This document shows, in pieces, positions 42,322-50,542 of a stretch of 64,000 nucleotides of DNA (the first letter of the stretch is position 1; the number at the start of each line of letters is the position of its first letter). The position numbers were made by a program, and so were the translations under genes. The DNA lies in assembly GCF_019216885.1 (NCBI RefSeq), contig NZ_JAAQRC020000001.1, positions 4,467,501 through 4,531,500 of the forward strand, in the 5' to 3' direction. The notes beneath the pieces were generated by a model. That model saw nothing but the letters and a program-made list of their open reading frames with translations. It was not told the DNA's origin and ran no database searches. The DNA is from Methylobacterium sp. SyP6R (GTDB taxonomy: Bacteria; Pseudomonadota; Alphaproteobacteria; Rhizobiales; Beijerinckiaceae).

Positions 42322-43455
42322 ATAACGCAGCACCGGATGCCGCCCACGCCGCTTCAGCCCGACCATCCAGCGGCAGGCGCCGTAGAGCGGCAAGCCGAGC
42401 ACCAGCGCGACCAGCCAGAGCTGCGCCGGCGAGCCGAGTTCGACCTTGCCGGAGGGGCCCGTCAGCCCGGCCGCGAAGGCGAGATCGTAGAGCCCGCGCA
42501 GCAGCCAGAGATGGACGAGGTAGAAGAACAACGGCGCGCCGCCGAACACCCGCAGCCAGCCGAGGCGCGATGCCGGCAGCGCCTCGAACACGGCGAGGAG
42601 CCAGAGCCCGAGCCCCAGCGTCAGCAGCAGGAAATCGGCCGAGGGCGGATACTTGGTGAGGTTCAGGAAGGACAGGATCGTCATCCCGAGGGTCGGGCCG
42701 GCCTGCCACGGCACCGGATCGCCGTAGCCGTTGAGCCCGCGCAGCACCAGGAAGCCCGCCAGGGCCGCCGCCCCGAGGGCGAGGAGCCGGCGGCGCCGGG
42801 CCCGGGGATCGGTCGCGAACCACGGCCCGAGGACGTAGCCCGCCGCCGCGACGCCGATCCAGGGCAGCACCGGGTAGGAGGTGCGGGCCACGCCCCAGGG
42901 CAGGTCGAGCAGGCCGCGCTGGTGCAGGATCGACCACGGCACGTAGCCGGCCTGGCCCGGCGCGAGCACGATCCCGTCGAGGAGGTTGTGCCCCAGCACG
43001 ATCAGGAGCGCGGCCACCGCGAGGGCCGGACGCGGCAGCCGCAGGAGCCCCGCGAGCGCGATCATGCCGAGGCCGATCGCCCAGATCACCTGCAGGTAGA
43101 GGACCGGCGGCAGCATCCGGCCGGTCCAGGCGAGGTTCACCAGCGTGACCTCGAGCCCGACCAGGAACAGGCCGCGGGTGAGGAGAAAGCGCGCCGTCGC
43201 GCCAGTGCCGTGCCGGCGCGCGTAGAGGCTCGCCGAGAGGCCGGTGAGCAGGAGGAAGACCGGTGCGCAGAGATGCGAGATCAGCCGCGTCACCACGAGG
43301 TCGGGCGCGGTGACGCTCAGATCCATCGGGTCGCGGACCTGGGCGTGGACGTAGAAGATGTCCCGCACGTGATCGACCAGCATCAGCAGCATGACGAAGC
43401 CGCGCAAGGCATCGATCGAGCCGATGCGGGCGGTGGGGGTATCCGGCGCCGTCAC
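42316..43455 (-). CDS. DUF1624/HGSNAT-like acyltransferase-family membrane protein
   Basis: 379 residues starting at a GTG at 43455 (VTAPDTPTARIGSIDALRGF). RIGSIDALRGFVMLLMLVDHVRD is the signature of DUF1624 proteins, with the Asp-x-x-R-G and the His thought to act in acetyl transfer in HGSNAT. About ten hydrophobic spans follow (ISHLCAPVFLLLTGLSASLYA, LPWIGVAAAGYVLGPWF, LFFYLVHLWLLRGLYDLAFA). Probably an envelope-sugar acyl transferase. The start overlaps the stop of the 80-residue gene upstream, which in turn overlaps the TonB receptor stop, so the three form one unit. Confidence 0.8.
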   Translation of the reverse strand: MTAPDTPTARIGSIDALRGFVMLLMLVDHVRDIFYVHAQVRDPMDLSVTAPDLVVTRLISHLCAPVFLLLTGLSASLYARRHGTGATARFLLTRGLFLVGLEVTLVNLAWTGRMLPPVLYLQVIWAIGLGMIALAGLLRLPRPALAVAALLIVLGHNLLDGIVLAPGQAGYVPWSILHQRGLLDLPWGVARTSYPVLPWIGVAAAGYVLGPWFATDPRARRRRLLALGAAALAGFLVLRGLNGYGDPVPWQAGPTLGMTILSFLNLTKYPPSADFLLLTLGLGLWLLAVFEALPASRLGWLRVFGGAPLFFYLVHLWLLRGLYDLAFAAGLTGPSGKVELGSPAQLWLVALVLGLPLYGACRWMVGLKRRGRHPVLRYL

Positions 43456-43694
43456 GATGCCGTCTCGGAGGCCAGCCGCGAGAGGAGCCGGCGCACGTCG
43501 GGCGGCGTCCAGACCCGGCCGCCGCGGGGCTTGCGCACCCCGCGCCGGGTCAGGGAGGCGGCGATGCCCTCGGGCGTCCCGCCGGCCTCCGCCGTGATGG
43601 CGGCCAGGACCGGCGCGAGACGCTGGCGGTAGTGCCGGGCACGGGCGGCGGCTGCATCCCGGCCGGCATCGCCCTTGCGGAGAACGGCCGCCAT
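43452..43694 (-). CDS. 80-aa protein resembling a recombinase C-terminal motif
   Basis: MAAVLRKGDAGRDAAAARAR starts at an ATG overlapping the stop of the TonB receptor gene. The segment ITAEAGGTPEGIAASLTRRG, VRKPRGGRVWTPPDVRRLL is the pattern seen in the recombinase domain of large serine recombinases (the helix-turn-helix with a ban on wrong G-I-P-T-P-R-G-G-x-W). It has no catalytic domain. Either a free-standing DNA-binding domain or a domesticated fragment. Translational overlap at both ends argues that it is a real gene. Confidence 0.65.
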   Translation of the reverse strand: MAAVLRKGDAGRDAAAARARHYRQRLAPVLAAITAEAGGTPEGIAASLTRRGVRKPRGGRVWTPPDVRRLLSRLASETAS

Positions 43695-45823
43695 CAGAAC
43701 CGCACCGACAGGGTGCCGGTGAACCGCCGCGGGGCACCCGGATAGACCCGGAAGACGTTGAGCGAACTCTCGTAATAGGTGGTGTCGAAGATGTTCTCGA
43801 CGTTCAGGCCGAAACGGACGTTCTCCCACTTGTAATAGGCCAGCGCGTCGACGGCGATGTAGCCCGGCAGCCGGAAGGCGCCGCCATTGGCGTCGCCCGC
43901 CCGCTCGCCGACGGCGCGCACGCCGCCGCCGATCCCGAACCCCTTCCAGGGGCCCTCCTGCGCCTCGTGCACCGCGAGCAGGCTGCCCGAGTGGCGCGGC
44001 ACGTTGATGAGCGGGGCACCCACCGGCAGCACGTTGTCCTTCGTGACGACGGCGTCGGCGAAGACGTAGCCGGCCAGGACCTTGATCGACGGCGAGAGCT
44101 GGCCGGCCGCCGTGAACTCGAAGCCCTGGCTGCGCACCGCGCCGGCGGCGATCGAGAAGCCGGTGTTGTTGGGATCGGCGGTGAGGACGTTCTGGCGCTC
44201 GACCCGGAAGGCGGCGCCGGTCAGGCTTAAACGCCCGCCATACAGGTCGAGCTTGGTGCCGACCTCGTAGCCGAGGCCAGTCTCCGGCGCGAACGGGCCG
44301 TTGAACGACGAGGCGGCCGCGTCGGGCCCGATATTCGGCCGGAAGCTCGTGCCGACATTGGCGTAGAGCGACAGCTCCGGCAACGGCTGGTAGACGAGGC
44401 CGGCCCGGGGCGTGGCGGCGAAGTAGGTCTGGTCGCTCCGGACCCCGGTGGTGCGCTCGCGGAACGACTGCTCGAAGAAGTCGAACCGCACGCCGACCAG
44501 CGCCTTCCACTCGGGCGACAGCGCGATCTGGTCCTGGGCGTAGAGCGCCGTGTTGGTGACCTGCTCGAACCCGTTGGTCTGACGGGTGTAGTTCGGAAGC
44601 AGCCGGCCGTAGACCGGGGCGTAGATGTCGAGGGAATAGGGATCCTGGCGGGTGTTGGAGCGGATCTGCTGGTAGGTGCCGTCGGTGCTCTCGCGCTCGA
44701 AGCCCAGCAGCAGGGTGTGGCCGATCCCGGCGGTATCGAAGCGCCCGACCAGCTCGGCCTGGCCGAGGGCCACGGCGGCGCGGTAGTTGCGATAGTTGCG
44801 GTCGCGCAGGACCGTGCGGTTGTCGGCGGCGATGTCCCGCACCTCGACCGCCTCGCCGGCGAGCGAGTTGGAGTTGAGGTAGGTGGCAAGCCGCATCTGC
44901 CAGTCGGCATCGAAGCGGTGGTCGACCCGGATCTGCATCGAGTCGTTGGTCTGCCGGATGCTCTGGCCCGGCTCGCCGAGGAAGCGCGAGATCGGCAGGA
45001 ACCCGAGCCGGTTGTCGATCGCGATGACGCCGCGGTCGAACACCGTGCGGTTCCTCAGGAACTCGGTCTCGACCGTGACCTTGGTGTCGGGCGTGACCTG
45101 CCAGCTCACGACGGGGGCGACGAACAGCCGGTCGCCGTCGACGAAATCGCGAAAGCTGTTCTGGCGCCCGGCCGCGAGGTTGAAGCGGTAGAGGAGCGTG
45201 CCGTCCTCGTTGAGCGCACCGCCCGAATCGACCGTGCCGCGGACCTGCTCGAACGAGCCCCAAAGCCCGCCCATCTCGACGAAGCGTTCCGCGGTCGGCT
45301 GCTTGGTGATGATGTTGACGAGGCCGCCCGGGTCGCTGCGCCCGAACAGGCCGCCGCCGGGGCCCTTCAGCACCTCGATCCGCTCGACGTTCTGGGCGTC
45401 GGGCGGCGGCGGGAACCCGCGGTTGAGGGGAAAGCCGTTCTTGTACAGCTCCGAGGTGGTGACGCCCCGGATGGCGTAGCTGAAGATGGTGAGGCCGCCG
45501 AAATTGTTCTGCTGCGCGACGCCCGGCATATAGGTGAGGACGCGGTCGACCCGCGTCGCCGCGAGGTCGGTGACGACCTCTCGCGGCGCGACGGTGACGA
45601 CCTGCGGCACGTCGCGCTGGGGCGTATCGGTCTTCGTGCTGCTCACCGCCCGGTCGCCGCGAAAGCCCGGGGTCGGGCCGATGAGCCCGATCGTGCCGGC
45701 GGCGGAGGGCGCCGGGAGCGCAGGGGCGCCCGCCACCACGACCTCGTCGAGGGCGATGGTCTCCTGCCCGTGCGCGGTGCCGGCCGCGAGGCTCAACCCC
45801 AGGGCGGTCGCCAGGGCGGGCAT
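43694..45823 (-). CDS. TonB-dependent siderophore receptor
   Basis: 709 residues. Signal peptide MPALATALGLSLAAGTAHGQ, then ETIALDEVVVAGA, a likely TonB box. The plug domain has QVVTVAPREVVTDLAATRVD, GLTIFSYAIRGVTTSELYKN and RIEVLKGPGGGLFGRSDPGG (the GPxxxLFG motif). The 22-strand barrel ends in VYPGAPRRFTGTLSVRF with terminal Phe. Closest in style to FhuE/FoxA hydroxamate-siderophore receptors. The start at 45823 lacks a clear Shine-Dalgarno sequence; in-frame TTG codons just upstream are alternatives. Probably iron-regulated. Two small downstream genes overlap it. Confidence 0.9.
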   Translation of the reverse strand: MPALATALGLSLAAGTAHGQETIALDEVVVAGAPALPAPSAAGTIGLIGPTPGFRGDRAVSSTKTDTPQRDVPQVVTVAPREVVTDLAATRVDRVLTYMPGVAQQNNFGGLTIFSYAIRGVTTSELYKNGFPLNRGFPPPPDAQNVERIEVLKGPGGGLFGRSDPGGLVNIITKQPTAERFVEMGGLWGSFEQVRGTVDSGGALNEDGTLLYRFNLAAGRQNSFRDFVDGDRLFVAPVVSWQVTPDTKVTVETEFLRNRTVFDRGVIAIDNRLGFLPISRFLGEPGQSIRQTNDSMQIRVDHRFDADWQMRLATYLNSNSLAGEAVEVRDIAADNRTVLRDRNYRNYRAAVALGQAELVGRFDTAGIGHTLLLGFERESTDGTYQQIRSNTRQDPYSLDIYAPVYGRLLPNYTRQTNGFEQVTNTALYAQDQIALSPEWKALVGVRFDFFEQSFRERTTGVRSDQTYFAATPRAGLVYQPLPELSLYANVGTSFRPNIGPDAAASSFNGPFAPETGLGYEVGTKLDLYGGRLSLTGAAFRVERQNVLTADPNNTGFSIAAGAVRSQGFEFTAAGQLSPSIKVLAGYVFADAVVTKDNVLPVGAPLINVPRHSGSLLAVHEAQEGPWKGFGIGGGVRAVGERAGDANGGAFRLPGYIAVDALAYYKWENVRFGLNVENIFDTTYYESSLNVFRVYPGAPRRFTGTLSVRF

Positions 45824-46304
45824 GGGATGATGAAGAGGCGGGCGGGTTCTCAACGAAGCATACTCGATGTTGCCGCGCGAATGCGTCCGGGCGAGTGGCA
45901 GGCCGAAGGCCGCGCGAAAATCGCGCGGCGCACAGCCCGACCGCTCCCCCGGGCCGCACCGCCCGCGGGACGTGACCGCGCCGCGAGGCGCATGCCGAGG
46001 CAGGTCTCTAGCTCGCGGAGCACCGGTCCCGCCTCGCCTTCCCGGTGCCAGGCGCACCAGTGGCTTTCGGCGGCGGGTCATCTCCGCTCACAGTTGCGGG
46101 GGCAGCCTCGGCCTCACCGCGGATGCTCCCGCATCCGATGGGGTCACCGAGCTCCCGCTTCGCCCGCGGGCTCAGCACCCGGGGAACCTTGGCGGCACCA
46201 TCCATGGCAGCCCGACCGTGCGTAAGCAACACTCGGAAACGCAATGTAATAATGTTGCCGAACTTGTGTCCACAGGAACACACCGGCCGGCGACGGGCCC
46301 GGGC
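45824..46304. other. 481-bp gap upstream of the TonB receptor gene
   Basis: Leader of the TonB receptor gene. An A+T-rich interrupted dyad GCAATGTAATAATGTTGC (46241-46258) stands out against the GC-rich background and may be a metal-regulator operator; it is about 420 bp from the start codon I chose. Otherwise nothing is recognised. Confidence 0.4.
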
Positions 46305-47237
46305 CTACTCGCCGCGCAGGAAGGCCGCCGTCGCCGGATGGAGCCAGGATGCCGGAACCGCCCCCGACAGGTCGCGGGGGTCGCTCGGCCGCTCGTGCGG
46401 CAGGTGCCGGGCGAGGGCCGGCTTCGCCTTGTCGATCGCTGCGACGAAGCGGGCCACCGCCGCCGGGTCGAGGCCGGGCTTGCCGAGGATGAAGCTCCAC
46501 GATCCCACGGTGTCGATTGCCGCGTCCTGGCCCGGGAAGGTGCCGGGCGCCACGGTGATGCGCCGCAAGGACGGGCTCGCCGCCAGGATCGCCGGAAGAG
46601 CCGTCGCCGGGGGGCCGAGGAAGCGAGCCCCGCCCGGACCCTCGGCCATCGCCCGGAAGCCCGGCCAGCCGGTGCCGCCGCCGAACAGGGCCGCGGCCTG
46701 GCCTGCCCGTACCATCGCCGGGCCGTCGCCGGCACGGTCGAGGAGAATCGGCCCGATGTCGCGCTCGGGGTCGATGCCTGCCCCGCGCAGGATCGTCCGG
46801 CCCATGGCGGTGAGGCCGGAACTGCGCGTGCCCAGGGCCACCGGTTGCCCGCGCAGGTCGTCGAGGCTGCGAACCGGGCTGTCGGCCGGCACCACGAACA
46901 GGCCCGGCGCCGCGTAGACCGGGGCGATCACGGTCACGGCCGGCGGCGCGCCCTGCTGGCCAAGCGCCTCGTAGGCGTATTCGCCCTGGACGAGGCCGAG
47001 ATCGACCCGTCCGTCACGCAGGAGAACCAGGTTCTCGGTCGAGCCCTTGCTGGAGCGCAACTCCACGGTGAGATCCGGGTCCACCTCCCGGATCGCCGCC
47101 GCCAGCGCCTCGCCATAGGCCGGGAAGCCGCCGCCGGGCGTCGCGGTGGCCAGGACGAGGCGCAGGGGCTCGCCAGCATGGGCGGAGGTTAGGAGACCGA
47201 TCCAGGCGGCTGCAGCGATCAACCTGCGATTCAACAT
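46305..47237 (-). CDS. TAXI-family TRAP transporter solute-binding protein
   Basis: 310 residues. Signal peptide MLNRRLIAAAAWIGLLTSAHA, then LRLVLATATPGGGFPAYGEA, the opening of TAXI proteins (TGxxxGxYYP-like), RSSKGSTENLVLLRDGRVDL (Q-x-S-x-A-x-x-L position), and ALGTRSSGLTAMGRTIL. TAXI proteins bind small organic acids such as glutamate or 2-oxoglutarate and work with a fused DctQM. No membrane partner is nearby, so it is an orphan binding protein or uses a distant permease. The ribosome site before the ATG is weak. Confidence 0.8.
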   Translation of the reverse strand: MLNRRLIAAAAWIGLLTSAHAGEPLRLVLATATPGGGFPAYGEALAAAIREVDPDLTVELRSSKGSTENLVLLRDGRVDLGLVQGEYAYEALGQQGAPPAVTVIAPVYAAPGLFVVPADSPVRSLDDLRGQPVALGTRSSGLTAMGRTILRGAGIDPERDIGPILLDRAGDGPAMVRAGQAAALFGGGTGWPGFRAMAEGPGGARFLGPPATALPAILAASPSLRRITVAPGTFPGQDAAIDTVGSWSFILGKPGLDPAAVARFVAAIDKAKPALARHLPHERPSDPRDLSGAVPASWLHPATAAFLRGE

Positions 47238-47428
47238 GGGTTAAGGTGTCCTCGACCGTCCCGACGGTGGTGCCACCCGGCCCGCCTCCGCTCAAGCCAC
47301 GGCTCACGCCGTCCACCGGCATAGGGGCCGCCTGCGGTGCCACGCATGCGATCGGGCCGTCACCTCCCCTGCCCGTCGACGGTCGGGTTGCCGTTCCGGC
47401 GGCGGGCCTGCCCCGCCCGCCGGAAGCC

Positions 47429-49777
47429 TCACGCCGCCGCGTTCTCGTCTCCAGGCTCCTCGCTCGTATGCTCGGCGAAATGGGCGATTGGGCCGGGGCG
47501 GCCGAGAAGATAGCCCTGCGCCTCGTGGCAGTTCTCGGCCCCCAGGAAGGCGAGCTCGGCCGAGGTCTCGACGCCCTCCGCCAGGACCGGCAGGCCCAGC
47601 CCCCTCCCTAAGCCCAGCACCGCCCGCATGATCGCCGCGGTCTCGTGGTTGACGTCGACGGCGCGGATGAACGACCGGTCGATCTTGATCTTGTCGAACG
47701 GGAAGGCGCGCAGGTTCGACAGGGACGAGTAGCCGGTGCCGAAATCGTCCATGGCGATCCGCACCCCCATCGCCTTGACCCGGCGCAGGGCGGCGAGCGC
47801 CCGCACCGGATCGCGCACGAGCGCCGTCTCGGTGATCTCGAGTTCGAGCCGGGCGGGAGAGAGGCCGGTGGTGATCAGGACCTCGTGGACGAGCTCGGCG
47901 AAGCCCGGGGCGTGGAGCTGCACCGCCGAGACGTTGACGGCGATGCGCAGCGGCTTGTCCCACGAGGCCGCCTCGCGGCAGGTCTCGCGCAACACCCACT
48001 CGCCGATGCCGAGGATGCTGCCGGTCTCCTCCGAGATCGGGATGAACTGGTCCGGCGGGACGTTCCCCCGCTCCGGGTGCTGCCAGCGCAGCAAGGCCTC
48101 GAAGCCGACGACGATCCCGGTGTCGATCGCCATCTGCGGCTGGTAGACGATCCGGAACTCGCCCCGCTCGACGGCGTGGCGCAGGTCGTGCTCGAGGGAG
48201 CGGCGATCGCGGATCTGCGCGGCGAGCACCGGTTCGAAGAACCGGTGGACGCCCCGTCCATGGTTCTTGGCGCAGTACAGCGCGGCGTCGGCGTGGTTGA
48301 GCAGGGTCTGGGCGTCCTCCGCGTCGGTCGGGCACAGCGCGATGCCGATGCTGGTCGCCAGGATCGGGCCGGCGCCCGCCCGCTGGTTGCCCTCGCGGAT
48401 CACCCGCAGGATCTCCTCGGCGAGGAGCCCGGCCTCCTCAGCGCGCGCGAGGTCCGGCATCACGATCGCGAACTCGTCGCCGCCGAGGCGCGCCATCATC
48501 TGCCGCGGGCCGAGAACCGGGGCGATCCAGCGCGCCAGGGCCTGGAGCAGGCCGTCGCCCATGGCGTGGCCGTAGAGGTCGTTGACGTCCTTGAAGCGGT
48601 CGAGGTCGAGGCAGAGGACGGCCACGAGGCGGCCGCCGGAGCGCGCCGCGGCGATCTCCTCGTCGAGGCGGGCGCGGAAGCTCGCCCGGTTCGGCAGGCC
48701 GGTCAGGGTATCGTGGTGGGCCAGGAACTGGATGTCCCGCTCGGCCTTGCGCCGTGCCCGCAGGTCGCGGACCGCGACGGCGTGGAAGGGCCGGTTGCCG
48801 AGCGGCCGCCGGATCACGTCGACCGGCAGCGCCTCGCCGTCCGCTCCCCTGAGTTCGGCCTCGACGAGGTGGCCGTTCGGGCCGGCGTCGAGGCGCGCGA
48901 CCACGACCTCGGGCAGGATCTCGGTGATCGGCCGTCCGACCAGAGCCGCCGGCGTCCGGCCGATCAGCTCGGCGAGGCTGGTATTGACGGTCACGATGCG
49001 CCGGCCCTCGCAGATCGCGATGCCCTCGACCGCGGCGTCGGCGAGGCTGTTCATCAGATCCTGCGACTCGCGCCGGCGCCGGGCGCGGCCGTCCAGAGTC
49101 AGGCCGGTGAAGGCGAGGACGAGGAGCGTCAGGCTGGCAAAGCCCAGCGAAGCGGCGAACTCGCCGCCGCTGGCCGTCGGCACGAGCCCGCCGGCGGCCA
49201 GGCTGAGCGTGACCGCGTGCGGCAGCATCACCGCGCAGGACAGGAGCAGGGCTCCGGCGCCGCGGCTCGCCGGGCTCTCCCGCAGGCTGCAATTCAGGGC
49301 GAGGCCGGCGAGCACGATCCCGGCCGCCCCGGACAGGGCGAGGCCGGCGAGCCAGGCCGGACCGCCCGCCCCCGGCAGGCTCGCCGAGGCCGAGGCTGCG
49401 ACCGCGGCGAGGCCCAGTCCGATCAGGCCGCCGCCGAGAGCCGGCCCGACGCGGCGGGGCGCCGAGACGGCGGCCCGCAGGCCGCCCCCGGCGAAGAGCA
49501 CCATGAGCACGAGGCCGAGCAGCAGGATCTCGCTCCGGCGCAGCATCTCGTCGGGGGCGCGGATCGCGGCCTGTGCGATCACCTGGCTCGCCCACAGCCC
49601 GAACCCGCCGGCGATGGCGGCGGCCGAGATCCAGATCCCCCGGCTGGTGCCGCTCGTGGCACGGGCATGCTGGAGCAGGTCGATCGTGGTGATCGCGGCG
49701 AGCACGCCGATCAGCAGCGACAGGCCGATAAGCCGCCCGTCATGCAGGGCAAGCAGGGTTTCGGCGGTCTGCAGCAT
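47429..49777 (-). CDS. Membrane PAS-GGDEF-EAL protein (cyclic-di-GMP turnover)
   Basis: About 782 residues. The first 240 contain seven or eight membrane spans of MHYT-like or 7TM type (LIGLSLLIGVLAAITTIDLL, LLGLVLMVLFAGGGLRAAV). A PAS domain follows (AAVEGIAICEGRRIVTVNTS, LAELIGRTPAALVGRPITEI), then a GGDEF domain with an intact RLGGDEFAIVMP and an EAL domain with EALLRWQHPERG, ALEITETAL-like ELEITETAL and IAMDDFGTGYSSL. Both enzymatic motifs look active, so it can make and break cyclic-di-GMP. The start is uncertain: ATG 49777 or an upstream GTG at 49810. Probably adjusts motility and biofilm. Confidence 0.88.
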   Translation of the reverse strand: MLQTAETLLALHDGRLIGLSLLIGVLAAITTIDLLQHARATSGTSRGIWISAAAIAGGFGLWASQVIAQAAIRAPDEMLRRSEILLLGLVLMVLFAGGGLRAAVSAPRRVGPALGGGLIGLGLAAVAASASASLPGAGGPAWLAGLALSGAAGIVLAGLALNCSLRESPASRGAGALLLSCAVMLPHAVTLSLAAGGLVPTASGGEFAASLGFASLTLLVLAFTGLTLDGRARRRRESQDLMNSLADAAVEGIAICEGRRIVTVNTSLAELIGRTPAALVGRPITEILPEVVVARLDAGPNGHLVEAELRGADGEALPVDVIRRPLGNRPFHAVAVRDLRARRKAERDIQFLAHHDTLTGLPNRASFRARLDEEIAAARSGGRLVAVLCLDLDRFKDVNDLYGHAMGDGLLQALARWIAPVLGPRQMMARLGGDEFAIVMPDLARAEEAGLLAEEILRVIREGNQRAGAGPILATSIGIALCPTDAEDAQTLLNHADAALYCAKNHGRGVHRFFEPVLAAQIRDRRSLEHDLRHAVERGEFRIVYQPQMAIDTGIVVGFEALLRWQHPERGNVPPDQFIPISEETGSILGIGEWVLRETCREAASWDKPLRIAVNVSAVQLHAPGFAELVHEVLITTGLSPARLELEITETALVRDPVRALAALRRVKAMGVRIAMDDFGTGYSSLSNLRAFPFDKIKIDRSFIRAVDVNHETAAIMRAVLGLGRGLGLPVLAEGVETSAELAFLGAENCHEAQGYLLGRPGPIAHFAEHTSEEPGDENAAA

Positions 49778-50033
49778 GAGAGAGTCACGTCCAGCCTCGG
49801 CTTCCGGCACCGTGGCGGAAAGCCGGTTGCGAAGCGGTAAAATACATCGGCCGATTCCCGCATTCGCGAGCGAACCGCACGGAATTAGACCGGTTATACT
49901 GCGTCGGCGGTGCTCGATCTGCGGTTGTCGGCACCGGCGGACCCTCGGGCAGGAAAACAGTCATATCCTGCCGCAACCCGGGGCCGACCTTTCGCGAGGG
50001 CGCCGAGGACCATGACCGGGATGCCGACGAGCC

Positions 50034-50536
50034 TCAATCGCCGTCGAGCCGCAGGTGCGTGATCGCGCAGCCCCGCGCCACGAGATCCGTCGGGTCGAGG
50101 TCGGGAAACAGTCCGGCGTAGCGGCGCACCAGGGCCGCGGCGAGCGCCTCCGCATCCCGGATCGTCGGCAGCGAGGCTGCAAACAGCTCCGGCGTCACCG
50201 CCGCCACGGGTACGCGCTGGTGCACCGCCACGCACAGGCCGGTCCGGAATCGGCTCGGGTCGAGGACCGGCAGTTCCTCGGCGCCATCGGGCCGGCGGCG
50301 CCCGGCCCGACGGATCGGCAGCAGGGCGTAGCGCAGGCCGACGCGATTGATCGTGCGTTCGAGGTTGAAGTGGACGAGGTCGCGGCCGGGGCCCCCAACT
50401 CCGAAAAATCCGCTTCGTGCAGGCGGATCAATGCGTCGACGCCGAGCGACGCAGTAAGATCGGCGACCGCGACGACCCGCGTCGCACCGCCCTCCTCCAC
50501 GGCGACGTGGCGGCTGTTCGAGATCGGCAGGGACAT
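50034..50536 (-). pseudogene. Hypothetical protein interrupted by a frameshift
   Basis: MSLPISNSRHVAVEEGGATR continues to LIRLHEADFSELG in one frame; after the run GGGGGCCCC (about 50388-50396) the likely continuation GRDLVHFNLERTINRVGLRY is in another frame and runs to ITHLRLDGD at 50034. The combined length, about 166 residues, reads as one protein. The shift lies in a G/C homopolymer, so it may be a sequencing error rather than a real mutation. Family unknown. It starts seven bases after the AMP nucleosidase gene and was probably in its operon. Confidence 0.6.
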
Positions 50537-50542
50537 GGGAGA

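Noticed and set aside
46241..46258. Zur box
   Set aside because: Alphaproteobacterial Zur sites need ATGT and ACAT in inverted order; here AATGT occurs twice in the same direction.
46008..46283. Possible 91-residue gene on the minus strand upstream of the TonB receptor
   Set aside because: No ribosome site, low-complexity Pro/Ala/Gly composition and no recognisable motif; more likely non-coding leader.
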